From Pleurodeles waltl (lineage: Eukaryota; Chordata; Amphibia; Caudata; Salamandridae), in the NCBI RefSeq assembly GCF_031143425.1, contig NC_090438.1, forward strand, positions 776,995,138 to 777,059,137: 64,000 nucleotides of DNA, written 5' to 3'. Numbering within the stretch: position 1 is the stretch's first letter; every line of letters starts with the position of its first letter. The position numbers and the translations under genes are program-made. The notes below the pieces were generated by a model. That model was not told where the DNA came from. It made no database searches and saw only the letters and a list, made by a program, of their open reading frames with translations. Positions 1-12,060 of this stretch are shown in pieces.

Positions 1-1871
1 ATAGCACATCAGAGCCCACCTTGCTGATGTATCTAACTCATGTTGGTTGTTCTGAATCGCCTGCAGAATGTCAGCAGTGTTGGCTCTGAACCACAACCAA
101 CTAGCCTCTGACTCCCCAGTAGTGCTCCTACTGCAGGTCTCTCCTCTGCTGTAGAGGACCTGTCATATTTGTCAGGTCAGGCCTGATGTGGTCCTGTGGC
201 AGGCATGTCCTTAACCATCTCTGAGCTCAATATATTAAGCAGTCATCGGGAAGGAGGCGACCTGGTCCAGGGCCAATGTCTTTCTCTTTGTCTGGCAAGT
301 CAGGTTCTCCATAAACACACCGTATCCTGGCAAACCCTGGTACTACAAGAGCAACAAATTCCAAATGCTTGTTCTGTACAATTTTATAATATTCCTCCAT
401 TGAGAATGTATTTGCCATCACCTGTTTTCAAATATGTATGTTCTATTTACCCTCCATTCTCCTTCCAATTTTTACATTCTTTAAAACCATTTCATCAAAT
501 TTTAATTTGAGATTGTGAATATATATTTTCTTAGGATTAATTTATTTTCCTAATAACTGCATGAATACCTTCTTGAAGACTGGAATATGAGCTGGAGCTC
601 ACACTACTAAAACACAGCAGTCTAAAGTCTCCTATTCGACAAATACTCGGTTTCATTGTAAATGATGATTATTTGTCTGAGGTAGCAACTGGCTGTGTTC
701 TATTCTATTTCTACTTACTCAAATCAGAGGAAAAAGCTATAGGTTTTATGTCATACGATCTCATAAAATATGATTTGAGCTATACATGCAAAATGGGAGG
801 GAAACATCTTTTAGAAACTATACTGATTTTTATCAAACAAAAACAGACTGTGAAAAGAAGGTAGCATTCTGATACCTTTGAGAACATCTACATAGAGATG
901 TACCTGAATGGTTGCTTTTTTTCCATGTGGCATGTCAGGTAAGACACATCCTGCAACACGCTGAGCTGGATCATTTATTATTTACTTTGCATTTTTAGCA
1001 TCTATTTTTCATACCCAAACAGTCCAGCTACTGTGATCCGGATAAGAACTACCTGCAGGATCCCAGACGCAGGAGGAACACTGGGCCACACAGATGTGCA
1101 TGTCTTTCAGTGCTTTGATTTAAGCTCTCACATTGTTGGATCAATCCAGTTGACACCCAAAATCCCTTCCTGATCTCTAGAAAAATATTTTATTTATTGT
1201 GTGAAAAACAAGACCTGTTATGTACCTCTTCCTTTCTTGGACTCTGCATAAGTGTATAGCTGCTTCCCTGATGAAAGGAGGTCAGCAGGTTTGTATGCAC
1301 TGCGACGATCCACACATCTATACCCTGGGGGTAATAGGCCTTCCATAGCTTTCTTAAATCTAAGTAATTGTAGTGCTACCCTTGCTCTACCATCTCTCTT
1401 TACAGTAGCTTTCATAATATTGGTATTTTACCATGGTCTCTGTACAGTTTAGCTCCAAGGTAAATTGGAAGATTCTGGAAATAATGTGTGTCATGGCCTC
1501 CCTTTATTCCAAGATTGATAGTTAAAATCTTACTGCTACAAATTTCCCCTTACTAATCTGCCAAGGTTCCAGCCATTCTCTTCTCGTTTGGTCCAGTAGA
1601 AAACCCCACCCTTTGTTCACATCTTTCACACCTCATCCTTTGGTATCTAACTACTCAAAACAACTAAAATAAACAGATCCTTTAACCATTTTCCAGTAGA
1701 TTAACTCAGGACAATTATCCCGTACTCATTCAGTTGAAAGACTGTCTGTTTGAAACAAATTAATTTCCTGTCCTCCAACACCTCTAAAATGTTAAATGAT
1801 CAAACCCAGACCATTGCTTTTCTGGTATTATCAGGTGGCCTAAAAAATGATTGTGCAAATCCGCTTTTCAC
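1..1871. other. No recognisable gene or repeat
   Basis: I see no coding similarity I can name. Short open frames exist on the minus strand (227-421 and 1,218-1,415, about 65 codons each). Their translations look protein-like (a Val/Pro-rich stretch and a Lys/Arg-rich stretch), but the frames are not continuous with each other and match no family I recognise. An old retroelement remnant is possible. The base composition is ordinary AT-rich vertebrate intergenic DNA. Confidence 0.4.
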
Positions 1872-4585
1872 TGTAGGAAGCTGGCTCTTTATATAGTGGC
1901 CCAAAAAGAGGTGCACTGTGTAGAGTTCTAGCAACCCCCAAAGGAATTACATAGGCACAAATGACACCCCCAAATGATCTCTTTTGTGGTAGTGTGGGCG
2001 AGCAGTTAGGCATATCAGAGGGTAGTGCTAAGTATATATTGCACACACATAGGCAGTAAGCGAGACACACACTAAAGAAATCCAACACCAATTTATAAAA
2101 AAATATGTACTTTTATATAAATGTTGATGCCAAGATCATCTGAATTGGGTGACTACTTTTCGAGTTATTAATTTTTAACATTTTTCAAAAATCTTTGGAA
2201 CGGTATTGTTAACCTATGGGGGAAAACATATACTGCATACAGGTACACAGCAGCAACTTACATGACCAATTTTCTGGAGTTAAGGTAAGTATGGGGCAAG
2301 GTCCAAAGCAGCACCAATAGGTCACTTCGGGAGGCACTAGGGCATCTGGGTGCAGAGGTGCTTTTCAGCATTGTGTGCCCTAATGTTAGCCTACGGGAAA
2401 AGAAACATGTACTGCATTCGGGCACTTAGCAGCAACCTACAAGACTGTTCTTCTGGAGTTAAGGTAAGTACGGGGAAGGATCCAAAGCAGCGCCAACAGG
2501 TCACTTTGGGAGGCACTCAGGAGTCCGGGTGCAGAGGTGCTTTTAGCGTTGAGTGCCCTAATGTTAACCTATGGGAAAGAAACAGACCCGCCATACGGGC
2601 ACTTAGCAACGACTTACGGCACTGTTCTTCTGGACTCGAGGTGATTATTGGGCAAAGTCCAAGGCCACACCAATAGTTCACCTCGGGGGCTCTGGGCATC
2701 CGGGCGCAGAGGTGTGTTACGGTGTTGGGTGTCCAATTCACTTCAATGGGGATCGGTCCGGTCAGAAAGAGGCTGCAAGCAGGGGCTGGGGGGCCACTCT
2801 GGGGGAACACGCATGGGGCTCAACGCTTGAGATCCTTGAGCCGTAGGGACACCATTGGCCTACTTCTCCTCAGACTGTGGGGCTTGAGTGCCATGGTGTA
2901 TTTTGGCACCAGGTTCTGGTGCACAGGATACTCACGGTTAGAGGGGGCCTGCAGAAGAGACTGGAGGCGGTCTTGGTGAGCCCACAGTGGACCACGCTGG
3001 CACCATTGGCCCACTTCAGCTTGGGCTAGGCGGCATGGGTACAGTGCTGCTTTCCAGTGTTGGGTTTTGGCGGTTCGGGGTCCTCTCACTTCTTCTTCGG
3101 TTGCCAGCAGAAGCAGGGATGCAGCTCTTCTGCTCCAAGGGAGATTTTTGCAAAGCACTGGCAGTTCTCCTGGTATCATGTGGTCTCACAGCGGCAGGTC
3201 AGGTCAGTTGCTCCACAAGGGTCAGGTGCAGCAGGCAGACTGGAAGGGTTGGCGCCAAGTCAGTCGTGCTTCTTGGGTCTTGGGTCATCAGTCATCTTTG
3301 TCTACTCCTCCCTTTGTGTCCAGTGAAGATCTGAGGACCTGGTATATAGGGTCCCCTTAAATGTTCGATTTAGGGGATGTTAAGAGGAGTAATGGGCTAC
3401 CTACCCTTGGGGTCACTACACTCCCTAGATGACCACTTCCTTTCGGGAGTGAGCATCACCCTGTCATAGAATTCCCAGTTCCACCACACACAAGATCACA
3501 GAATTTCTAAGACTGTATGCATTTCAGGCTGGCCATCCTAGGGGTGTGTCCAGCCTGGAAAGGCAACACACCTCCTGTGTAGCTAATTTTCCCACCTGTC
3601 GAGGTGCTAGATGGGCCCTGGGGCAGAGAGGGTCAGCATCTCCCTTTGAGGAAGGCCAGATCTATATTACAAAAGTGGGCTTCTTTGAAGTCTCCTGCCT
3701 TGGAATGGAGGTCATCCTGTGGGGAGGGGTGTGTAACCCCCTGCCTGAGCAGGCTTTGATCCTGACCTCCAGAGAACAAAGTCTCTCACACTTGGGGGTC
3801 AGATTCTCATCTGTTGGTGGTAGACTGGCTGGAAGTAGTCAGTGAGCTCACCAGCAGTTGGTAGGTTTTCAGGGGGCACCTTTAAGGTGCCCTCTGGGTG
3901 CATGTATTAATACATCCATCACTGGAATCAGTGAGGGTTTATTGATACAAGATGTTTGATACCAAACATACCTAAATTCAGCGAAGCCATCATGTACCTG
4001 GGGAATTAGTATTGACCAGTGTCCAGCACATGGTCAATGTACCTAAAATGGCTTCCCTGTTCACTTCCTATGTCTAAGAATCAACAAAGACATAGCAGGG
4101 GCATATCTGCTCTTGCAGATAAGCCCACACAGGTAACATAATGCACCCTGCCTTACAGCTGTAAGGCCTGCTGTAGGAGTGACTTACAAATATTACATGT
4201 AGTGTTTAGGTAATATGTCCCGCAGTCTGTGTGCTAGGTCATGTTTTAGCGTTTAGTGAACACCTTGTCATGCAGCCTACAATGGCAATCTGCATAGGTT
4301 TGGTTCTGGGTCCCTCAGAGTGGCACGAGTTGCGTTGTAACTCTTAGGGACCCTCTGCACTACCTAGGCCCTAGCTACTAGAGGTAGCACTTTCTAGGGA
4401 CTTACAAAGGCGCTACAGAGCCTGGACACTTGGGGAACAAGTGACCAGGTGTCTTGCTTTGGGGAAGTAACACTGCCACTGGGGACCTGAATAGCAGCAA
4501 CCCAGTGCACTTCAGTCAAAGTTGCATCAATAACCAGGCAAAAAGTGGGGCTGGGGGTACTGCAACCAGAACCCCGCTTCCTACA
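1872..4585. mobile_element. 2.7-kb LTR-like element (solo LTR or non-autonomous LTR element)
   Basis: The element begins TGTAGGAAGC and ends with the exact inverse GCTTCCTACA, so it has the TG...CA ends of an LTR. The flanking bases TTCAC occur at 1,867-1,871 and again at 4,586-4,590, a perfect 5-bp target duplication. No long open frame or RT/gag motif is visible inside. The interior has a 177-bp tandem array and several near-palindromic stretches. A 5-bp duplication with TG...CA ends is typical of Gypsy and retroviral integration, so a very long solo LTR or an internally deleted element is the best reading. The terminal sequences look like a highly repeated newt family, but I cannot verify that here. 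Cut-and-paste DNA transposition is less likely given the ends. Confidence 0.7.
2208..2740 (+). repeat. 177-bp tandem repeat, three units
   Basis: Units start near 2,208, 2,385 and 2,562, giving an exact 177-bp spacing. Each unit reads from a GTTAACCTATGGG-like start through a CAGCAAC block and a GGAGTTAAGGTAAGTA block to GGGTGCAGAGGTGCTTTT. The third unit is more diverged and fades out near 2,740. The array lies inside the LTR-like element. Units 1 and 2 each carry a strong consensus splice-donor string (AAGGTAAGTA); unit 3 has lost it. Confidence 0.8.
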
Positions 4586-5835
4586 TTCACTCAGACCTTG
4601 ATGCCCTAAAAACATCCGAAGATGAACACAAGCTGCACATTCCTAAGGCCAATATCTACCTAAACATCACAGTGAAAGCTAATAATGAGGGTAACACCCT
4701 CTCCAAATTGCATCACCACTATTTGAACTTCCTCCTATTTTCAGTCATTAATCAGTACTTCATGTCAAGATATTTTAATGCTACGTAAATTGATGTCATT
4801 GATAGTGCAGTTGGCAAACCTAATACTCCTAAATTGTCTTAAAAGGAGTTTCTTTAACCCTCAAATTTCTAGGCAGCCTTTTCAGTTTAAGGCCATTTTA
4901 ATAGTTACTGCATCCAAAGGTATGCTCATCTCTGTCAAGATATGTATGAAGTAATTGCTTCTTTCTGGTTTGCATGAAGATGCATCAATCCTTTCAGGTA
5001 GCTACAGTGCCACCCTGCACAGCCCAAGTACACTAAAGTGCCTCGCAATATTGATCCAAAAGAGAAAAACGTTCATGGCAGAAAAAAGCACCTAGGCATA
5101 CTTGGCACTCTTCATTGAAGACAAAGAACGATGTTGATAAATGATCAAGGCGCCAAACTCCCCCAAACCTGTGTAGACAAAAGAGGCAGTGAAGAATGCT
5201 GGAATTCTCGACTCCTGTAGGTCTACTGCAGCTATAATAGCTGGAAACCCAAGTGGGGGGAGGGTGATAAAAGTGACAAATTTGAAAAATACAAATTAGA
5301 TTTTGAGTGTGTTGCAATGCATCCACTTCCAGTACCAACTAACTTAACTTTAATTAGAACTAGAAATTATGTATAAGAGTGTTCAGATGTACCACACTAG
5401 GTTGGTAATTCCCAGTGATATAATGCCTGCCATCTTGGTTTAACAAAACATAAACTGTCTGGCCTCAGCCACCAAAACACCAGAAGAAGACAACATAGAG
5501 CAGTGCTTCCCAAAGCGTTTAAAGCCACAACCCAATTTGTAGAATGACAAATCTAACAACCCTCCTAGCTTAAATGAACATGAGGCAGATGTGCTTTTTT
5601 AATAGTAGACATGCTTTGAAAATGCTGTGTGTCACCAAAAAACCATACTCTACAATTTTTGCATTCCTCTCTAACAGCAATTGTTTGTAAATGTCACAAC
5701 CTTGACCACGCCCCTTGATGTTTTGGATTGTCGCCAAGATATTGATCTGCCCATAAAAGTAGCCGATGGTGAACTGCACTGGAGCTGGAACACGTTTGAG
5801 TAGGGCTCCTTGTCGGTAGCATTCTCTGAAATCAC
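4586..5835. other. No recognisable gene or repeat
   Basis: Unassigned AT-rich sequence after the LTR-like element. A minus-strand open frame at 5,033-5,338 (101 codons, Cys-rich) has no motif I recognise and no supporting context, so I do not call it a gene. Confidence 0.4.
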
Positions 5836-5838
5836 ATA

Positions 5839-6028
5839 GGGGGTTATTCTAACTTTGGAGGAGGTGTTAATCCGTCCCAAAAGTGACGGAAAAGTGACGG
5901 ATTTACCACCAGCCGTATTACGAGTCCATTATATCCTATGGAACTCGTAATACGGCTGGTGGTATATCCGTCACTTTACCGTCACTTTTGGGACGGATTA
6001 ACACTCCTCCAAAGTTAGAATAACCCCC
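5839..6028. mobile_element. Palindromic Harbinger-type MITE (190 bp)
   Basis: The element runs from GGGGGTTATTCTAAC to its inverse GTTAGAATAACCCCC, and nearly the whole length is one inverted repeat. The two arms fold around a short centre near 5,930-5,945. The 3-bp flanks are ATA on both sides (5,836-5,838 and 6,029-6,031). A 3-bp target duplication and this terminal sequence agree with PIF/Harbinger non-autonomous elements, and the ends resemble those of the two full Harbinger copies in this window. It has no coding capacity. Confidence 0.85.
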
Positions 6029-6191
6029 ATAGATTGTTGGTGTTTATACGGGTTATTGCAGCAAATCTGAAATGCCACTTCTGCAGCAAATTATGGGGTA
6101 AGGCCTCATATCCATGTTTGTGTTAAAATGAGGACCAGTGGTGTATTTTGAACTAATATATATATATATATAAAACAAACCCTGCCGTATA

Positions 6192-6480
6192 TTTTAAGCA
6201 CAAGGGATTAAGGGGGTTATTACAACTTTGGAGGAGGTGTTAATCCGTCCCAAAAGTGATGGTAAAGTGACGGATATACCACCAGCCGTATTACGAGTCC
6301 ATTATATCCTATGGAACTCGTAATACGGCTGGTGGTATATCCGTCACATTTGGGACGGATTAACACCTCCTCCAAAGTTGTAATAACCCCCTAAGTGATT
6401 TGCCCAGAGCCAACACCAGGACTCAAACCTGGTTCTCGTGAGCCAAAGTCAGAAACTCTAGTCATCAGGCCACATCTATA
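6192..6480 (-). repeat. tRNA-derived SINE, split by a MITE
   Basis: Read on the minus strand from about 6,480, the sequence has an A-box-like TGGCCTGATGA followed by a B-box-like GGTTTGAGTCC (one mismatch to the tRNA/pol III consensus). A tail then resumes on the other side of the MITE at 6,212-6,391 (AATCCCTTGTGCTT). The layout resembles the tRNA head of MIR/CORE-type SINEs. Removing the MITE and one copy of its TAA duplication joins the two halves smoothly, which supports both calls. The SINE subfamily is not determined. Confidence 0.55.
6212..6391. mobile_element. Palindromic Harbinger-type MITE (180 bp), second copy
   Basis: This is the same family as the MITE at 5,839-6,028, with the same GGGGGTTATT ends and the same palindromic arms. 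The right arm is about 10-14 bases shorter near the GTCACATTTGGG stretch, so the hairpin has a bulge. It is flanked by TAA on both sides (6,209-6,211 and 6,392-6,394), the classic TWA target duplication of PIF/Harbinger. It landed inside a SINE. Confidence 0.87.
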
Positions 6481-7229
6481 GTTCTCAACTTATATGTGAA
6501 AGTTATACACAAGAGGGATGGTTGTTTATGATCACGTATATTGAGCACATACTCTGAACTGCCTTTGTGAAATAAAAAATAAAAAATAGCAAGACAATAC
6601 ATAAAAAGTTCACCCAGACTCTTGCTTCAGAATACTTGCGAGGGTTTGTTTTAAAACTGGACTTAGGAATGTAGTTCAGCACCTCTGCACTAGTGTTGCT
6701 AGAACAATTTTCTAGAGTGTGGGTGCTGACATCAAACGTACATTACTGAAGTCAAAGGGATTGTGACAAATCTCAGCTTCTCACAAACTGTAGTGAATAT
6801 ATTCAGCAGGAGAGTGGTAAGGGCGTGGTGTGTAGCTGGTTGTGCATTTTTGAAGCGCACTGCTCTAAATAAATTACTAAAGCAGGCTCCATCTGGTGCG
6901 AGCAGAAAGCATGGCACCACAAACTTATTCATTGTAGCTGTACAGGAGTGAGGCAAACGTCAGCTCGCTTCTGCCGCCCAGCAAACATGAAAGAAGAAAT
7001 ACTGTGCTCACAGGAGGAGCAGGCACACTCTCTGCAGCAAGGATGCATGAGGAGAGATTTGCCGACCTGTGCAGCAGAGACTGGAACTGCCTGTGGAAGC
7101 AACGGTTCCAGCTTTCTCTGGTGGAAACAAATCCCTCAATTCAGACGCCTATCCTGAAGCTTTTCGACCATCTTGTAAACCATCCATCCTGTCCTCGCTA
7201 ATGGCAAATGTTCCTTCTCTCACGATAGG
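6481..7229. other. No recognisable feature
   Basis: I see nothing I can support here. Short open frames near 6,763-6,951 and 6,948-7,200 lack recognisable motifs. The 3' part may belong to the LINE fragment that follows, because the boundary cannot be drawn by eye. Confidence 0.35.
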
Positions 7230-7530
7230 CCCTGTTCTGGCCTTACTCACATTAACACTGTAACTACAGCCGAACAGATCACCCATCTTTCCTGGGCAAA
7301 ATGCTAGAAAGAGAAGTATCAATACAGCTCCAACCCCACTCCAGACTTATCAATAAGGATTCTGGTATCACTGCACTATAAAATCATCCTATCAGGGCAG
7401 CCTCCCCATTGCCGACAAGTGGGACACCTTCATATTCAACCTCAGCAGTATTTTTAGATAGATGATTGGGCCCTTACCTTAGCCCTCATTGGCGGCTTAG
7501 ACTTCAGCTTCTACATCTAATTAATTTGGC
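7230..7530 (+). pseudogene. CR1/L2-like LINE reverse transcriptase fragment
   Basis: A plus-strand frame near 7,285-7,360 reads FLGKMLEREVSIQLQPH, close to the conserved 'PFLGKxLExxV' motif in the fingers of CR1/L2-clade reverse transcriptases. After a frame change, a second stretch reads ADKWDTFIFNLSSIF, which resembles the next RT motif (the 'LLDLSAAFDT' region) with the catalytic Asp region decayed. Only about 100 codons of RT are present, broken by frameshifts and stops. The endonuclease and 3' tail are not visible. The clade assignment (CR1, L2 or Rex) is inference. Confidence 0.5.
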
Positions 7531-10159
7531 ACATTTAATGGACTGCAATTTATATTAGTGCAGATCTGATACCAGACTCTCTTCTTCACTTGTGGTGCTC
7601 CACAAGCATGAATCTTCAGTGGCACTGCTTGCTAGCCAAGAAATAAAAGAAATAACAGCAATATGTCAACAATACTCTACTCAGAATGTTGTTGATCAAA
7701 GATATCCAGCAACTAAATCATGCCTGACTCTTGATCAATCTAGTATGTCGGCTGTGTACTTAACTACTTGACTCATTCCTGTTTTTAGGAGGGTAATGTC
7801 CTTTGCATGGCTTGGTGGAGGGTACACCTTTCCCATTTTTCCCTTTAAAACGATCCCCTGTTGATATTTGATCTGTCACTTAAGTGCACAAGACAATCAT
7901 GCCTGTATGCTGCCGGCCTGTAACAAATGGATGTAGACCTGGGGGGGGGGAGCTCCGTGGTCTGGAGTTGCACACCAAGTGCACTCTGCCTTTTCTGAGA
8001 GTGACTCTTGTCGTCTCACTTGACTAAAGCAAACTGGCAGTGGTGGCCCCAAAAGATTATAATTGAAGGGGCAGGGATTATACTTTTTTTTCTTTCCATA
8101 GAGATTTGCCTACTAGCTATAAAACCTGTTAGTTTCTTTTAAATGGGTGTTTTTCTTTATCCATGTGGAACATGGATGGCACAGATATGTTTGCTCTATA
8201 GGTATGATGCTAGGTATGTGTGGAGCCTGTATGCTGTGCTTGACTGAACAAACACAGACATGCATTTTGGTCTCCTGTTATGAATGGCTTACAAGAGGCG
8301 GGCTGGAGAGAGCCTACTAGACAAATATGTGATTTGGAAGAAGACCCTAGAGCATTCCTTAGGTCCTTAAAGAGGCACGGACATCAGATAATAGGGAGGG
8401 AGACAGATGCTCTTCTGAATTGCAGGGACATCCATAGTGCCCTTCCTATGTCAATCTTCCCCAGAGGCATGTTGCAAATTGGTGTAGTAGCTAGGTAAGG
8501 AAGGCACATATCATGTTGTACCATTGTCTTAAAGCCGCTGACAAAACACCCACCTCTACCCCTTCCTGCCAAATTTGAAGATCAAAGATGTGGCTGGGCA
8601 ACCTCTGTGAACAGAATCAAACACCCCTGAAACCAGATGTTAGCAAACTTGGAGCAAGACTGTGGGATTCACGTTTCTGTCTGCCAGTCAGGGATAAATA
8701 TTATGTAGACCAGTGGCAAGATACTCTACACTACGGAGTTGACACTCATCTTCTGAGCCCCAGGCCCGGGGTATTGGACTTCCAGCCTCCTTATCAAATC
8801 AGGAACTGCCCTGGAGAACCCCGAACGCTGCTGGAAATGCTGTGTAACCCTGTCCTTAAGAGAGGAACCGTACTGTCGTGAGCAGAAGGTGCAAGAAGAT
8901 GCCCCTGCAGAGCAAGAACTGTCCATAAAAGTAAGACTGCAAACCAGCAGCTAGTAGTTGGCATAAAACTGTGCAAAGAGATTTGAGTAAGACCACGACG
9001 ACACCTACATTGTGAGGCCTGCGAGAGCAACAAAGCCTGTGAGGAAATGTACTGAACACTTCATCATCCATGACAACCTCAATGTGCATGCCCAGGATTG
9101 CCAAAGCTTTGGGCCTTACTCCAAGTTTGGCTCTGCTCTCCTGCCTAGGTGAGTTGAAGTAGCTGCCAGCCAAAACTAAACCTGAACTACTATCAAACCA
9201 TGTATAACAGTAACCTATGGGTTACTGGTAAACGTACTACTGGTAAACTTACTGCGGGGTCGTGATCCTAGCATGACCTGCTCAAAGGAGCTCCCATATG
9301 ACTGGGTCGGGGAAAAAACTGACCACACTCTGCGGTTTCTATGACCTCATTCTAAAGCATGGCTGCAGTAATGCGATGCAGCAAGATATTCTCTTGTTGA
9401 TTTACAACCTGGTCGTTAATCTTTTTGTCTTCTCTCCCTATCACCATATTAACCAAATCCCTTCAGTTCTACACAGACACGCAGTTGACCTTCCAACAAC
9501 ACATCAGCATAAAAAAGGTTAACCTGCCTGGCATTAGCTCTGTGCTTTGCTTTATTCACAAGATCGAACACTGCTTATAGACATTTAACTTCTTGGTCAA
9601 AGTTTGCGCTCTCATACTTTTCCAAAACATTAAAGGAAGGCCACTCCCATTTGTCTGCCTGACACCGCTTGTACTTTTCTGAAAGCAGTTCCCAGTGCGA
9701 TCGTCAACCTAATCACAAGCAAAAGAGGACTTCCCAATACATGCTGGCTTTGATCCTTCAAGAACTGTTTGAGAACAGTCAACCAAAACAGGTGAGCTTA
9801 GCATTACACCACTACCACAAATCAGTTGCTGAATGACAGCCTGCGATATCCGCCAGATATGTTCTGGTTTAGAAAATCGAAAGGGACTCATTTTCCTCAG
9901 ACTAGTTTATTGTATTTTTGTTAGTACTTTCCTTGTTCTACTTTGAGTAGGGATGTTGTACACTACCTAGCTCCTATGTGTGGTACAACTTGCATAAAAC
10001 TGCCACCTTGCTAATATTTTACCAGCCTACCCTGTATTATAATATCCATGCCAGTGATATAAACGTGGAAAAAGTAGGGAAATCTGGTATTTTTTCACTT
10101 TTGAAATATAATCCTAAAACAGTATACACATGAAGAAATCACTGAAAAGGTATTGGAGA
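7531..10159. other. No recognisable gene; unassigned intergenic sequence
   Basis: No element I recognise. A G homopolymer interrupts 7,941-7,950 and a T-rich run lies near 8,083-8,090. A 97-codon plus-strand frame at 8,588-8,881 has no recognisable domain, and overlapping antisense frames are equally long, so it is probably chance. Confidence 0.35.
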
Positions 10160-11299
10160 GCTTGCTAAATCATTTGTAAATGACTGTTAAGGTGGAGTGG
10201 AGTTAAGATTTTGGTGTGTGATACATCCTTCGCTCTCTGCACCTGAGCAGCACCCCGAACCCCAAAAAATACTTGAGAAAGCTTGAGGGAGCACCACGAC
10301 CCCACCAAGCAACATACCCCCTTTACAACACAGAAAGTGAAGCAGAGCCACAGGTAATCCTGCTTGTATACCAGCCAGTGCATGGCAGCTCCAAACATGG
10401 CAAATGCCAAGTGAAGGGTCTAGTGACATGCACATATAGACATCTTAGGAGGCCTAGGGCACCAGCCCTCAAGGGTGGAAGCTCAGTGGGGCAGCCTTCT
10501 CCCAAAATAGGAGTGAGTTAGAGAAACAGTGCTTGAGAACCTTAAGTAGGTGCGAATCCTGAGGAAGCTAAACATGGTGCTGCCTGGTGAGGCGGCCCAA
10601 GAAGAGTGGAGCAGTGGCACATGGGATGACCACTTGGAGGTATGCATCACTATCCACCAGCTTGAAGAGACCCAAAGGGGCAGCATCTCGGGACCAAGAG
10701 AGAGCACTGACTCCCTCACATATATGTAATATCCCAAGCCACCTGGAGGAACAGGCATGCAGCTTAAGGCACCTGGCAGTGGGCATGGGGTCTTCAGAGG
10801 CGGTAAGTAGAAGCAGACCTTGTTTTGGGAAAAGGCTGATGCATACCAACACACAATAACACTATCCCAAATCAGTCCGTGCTGCGTGGCTGCTCGATCC
10901 CCATTTCTAGTACATTGGCACACCGCCAATTGGGCTCCTGGCTAAGAAAAGAGGTGCCGCACGCTGATGAGAAATTGAACAACGTCACCTCCTAAGCGAC
11001 TCATAAGGGCCCATTTGGCTGAGCCAGGCATATGGGATTGGCCAGGGGCCCCACACTGTGAGACACTGCAAACTATATTCTAATTGCAGGAGCATGAAGT
11101 ACATCAAACTTTAGCAGTACAGGGACTCATCCTGACAGCAGACAACAACTAGTCTTTATGAAACTCCATGTGTTTAACTATAAGTCACCGGGTAGAAGAC
11201 TAGAGGAGAATTCAGCAAAGTAACTGACGGTGGGGCAGAGGGGGGCTCCTCTGTTGGCCCGAGGACATTCTCCGTACTTTTGCAGGCAGTCACTTATGT
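10160..11299 (+). other. Probable 5' region of the L1 copy
   Basis: This G/C-richer stretch directly precedes the L1 ORF1 remnant, lies on the same strand, and contains several short purine-rich blocks. I infer that it is the 5' untranslated part of that L1, because nothing else explains it and its base composition differs from the flank. No promoter motif can be named and the left boundary is uncertain. Confidence 0.35.
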
Positions 11300-12060
11300 C
11301 AGCCCTACTACCAGATGATGAAAGAAATGGCCACGAATCGAGGCAAAACGACAGGCTGTCTGGAAGAAATGCAAGTAAAGTCAGCAAAAAAAAAGAATGG
11401 AGGGTTCTAACAAATCAAACGCCAGTGACATGCTGCTTTCAGAAACTTAGTTCCCCATAACTCAATCATTTATGGAAAAACTGTTCCGCAATTCGAATGT
11501 TGACGTGGCCTCGTTGAAGAATGAGGCTGCCAAGGAACTTCATGATATGAAACAAGGCCATGACTGATTTTGATAGCAGGGTCTCATGGCTTGAAGACCC
11601 AGGTGACACATAAGAAGAGTAGGTGGAAATGTTGCTGCAGGGGGTGCTAGCAAAGAGAGATCAGAATCTGGACCTTCAAAGTCACCTCCAAGACCCAGAC
11701 AACAACTCAAAAACACAGAATATTGGAATCTGAGAGATACTTAAAGGTGCCAGTAAAATTGACATCAAATTTTATGTTTCAACATACCTTATTGAGCCTA
11801 AAGATGGCATCCTGCTTGATAGAATGCACCAAGTGAGGAAGGGTGCAGAAAGACCTACCATCTTCCCACTGGACATACTGCCTTGCGTGCACTACTTTAA
11901 ATAAAAAGAAGAAATCATTACAGTGCCAATATCACAGAACACAGCAACGTTCAAGGTCAACAAGGTCAACAAGGTCTGGATTTAGCAGGACATTTCAACC
12001 TTTACACTGCAAAAGCACAGATCATTTTGCCCATTAACAGGATTTCTGAAAAGAACAGAA
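11300..12060 (+). pseudogene. L1 ORF1p-like remnant (chaperone/RNA-binding protein)
   Basis: L1 ORF1p is a trimeric coiled-coil RNA-binding protein of the LINE particle. Here plus-strand frames give, in order, a segment like DVASLKNEAAKELHDMK (coiled-coil-like heptads), then a segment equivalent to the L1 'NNIRIxxxxE' motif near 11,715-11,740, then LLDRMHQV and a TIFPLDIL segment near 11,815-11,880. The order and spacing match the ORF1p RRM and C-terminal domains. Reading frames shift several times and stops occur, so it is dead. It lies directly upstream of an ORF2 remnant on the same strand, separated by a MITE, which supports the L1 identity. Confidence 0.6.

Noticed and set aside
227..421. 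Minus-strand 64-codon frame that looks protein-like
   Set aside because: No recognised motif, no continuation in neighbouring frames, and no second copy for comparison; left unassigned.
2820..3360. Five overlapping frames of 85-119 codons on both strands
   Set aside because: All lie inside the non-coding LTR-like element, in GC-rich sequence with few stops; no domain, no shared start, no frame preference.
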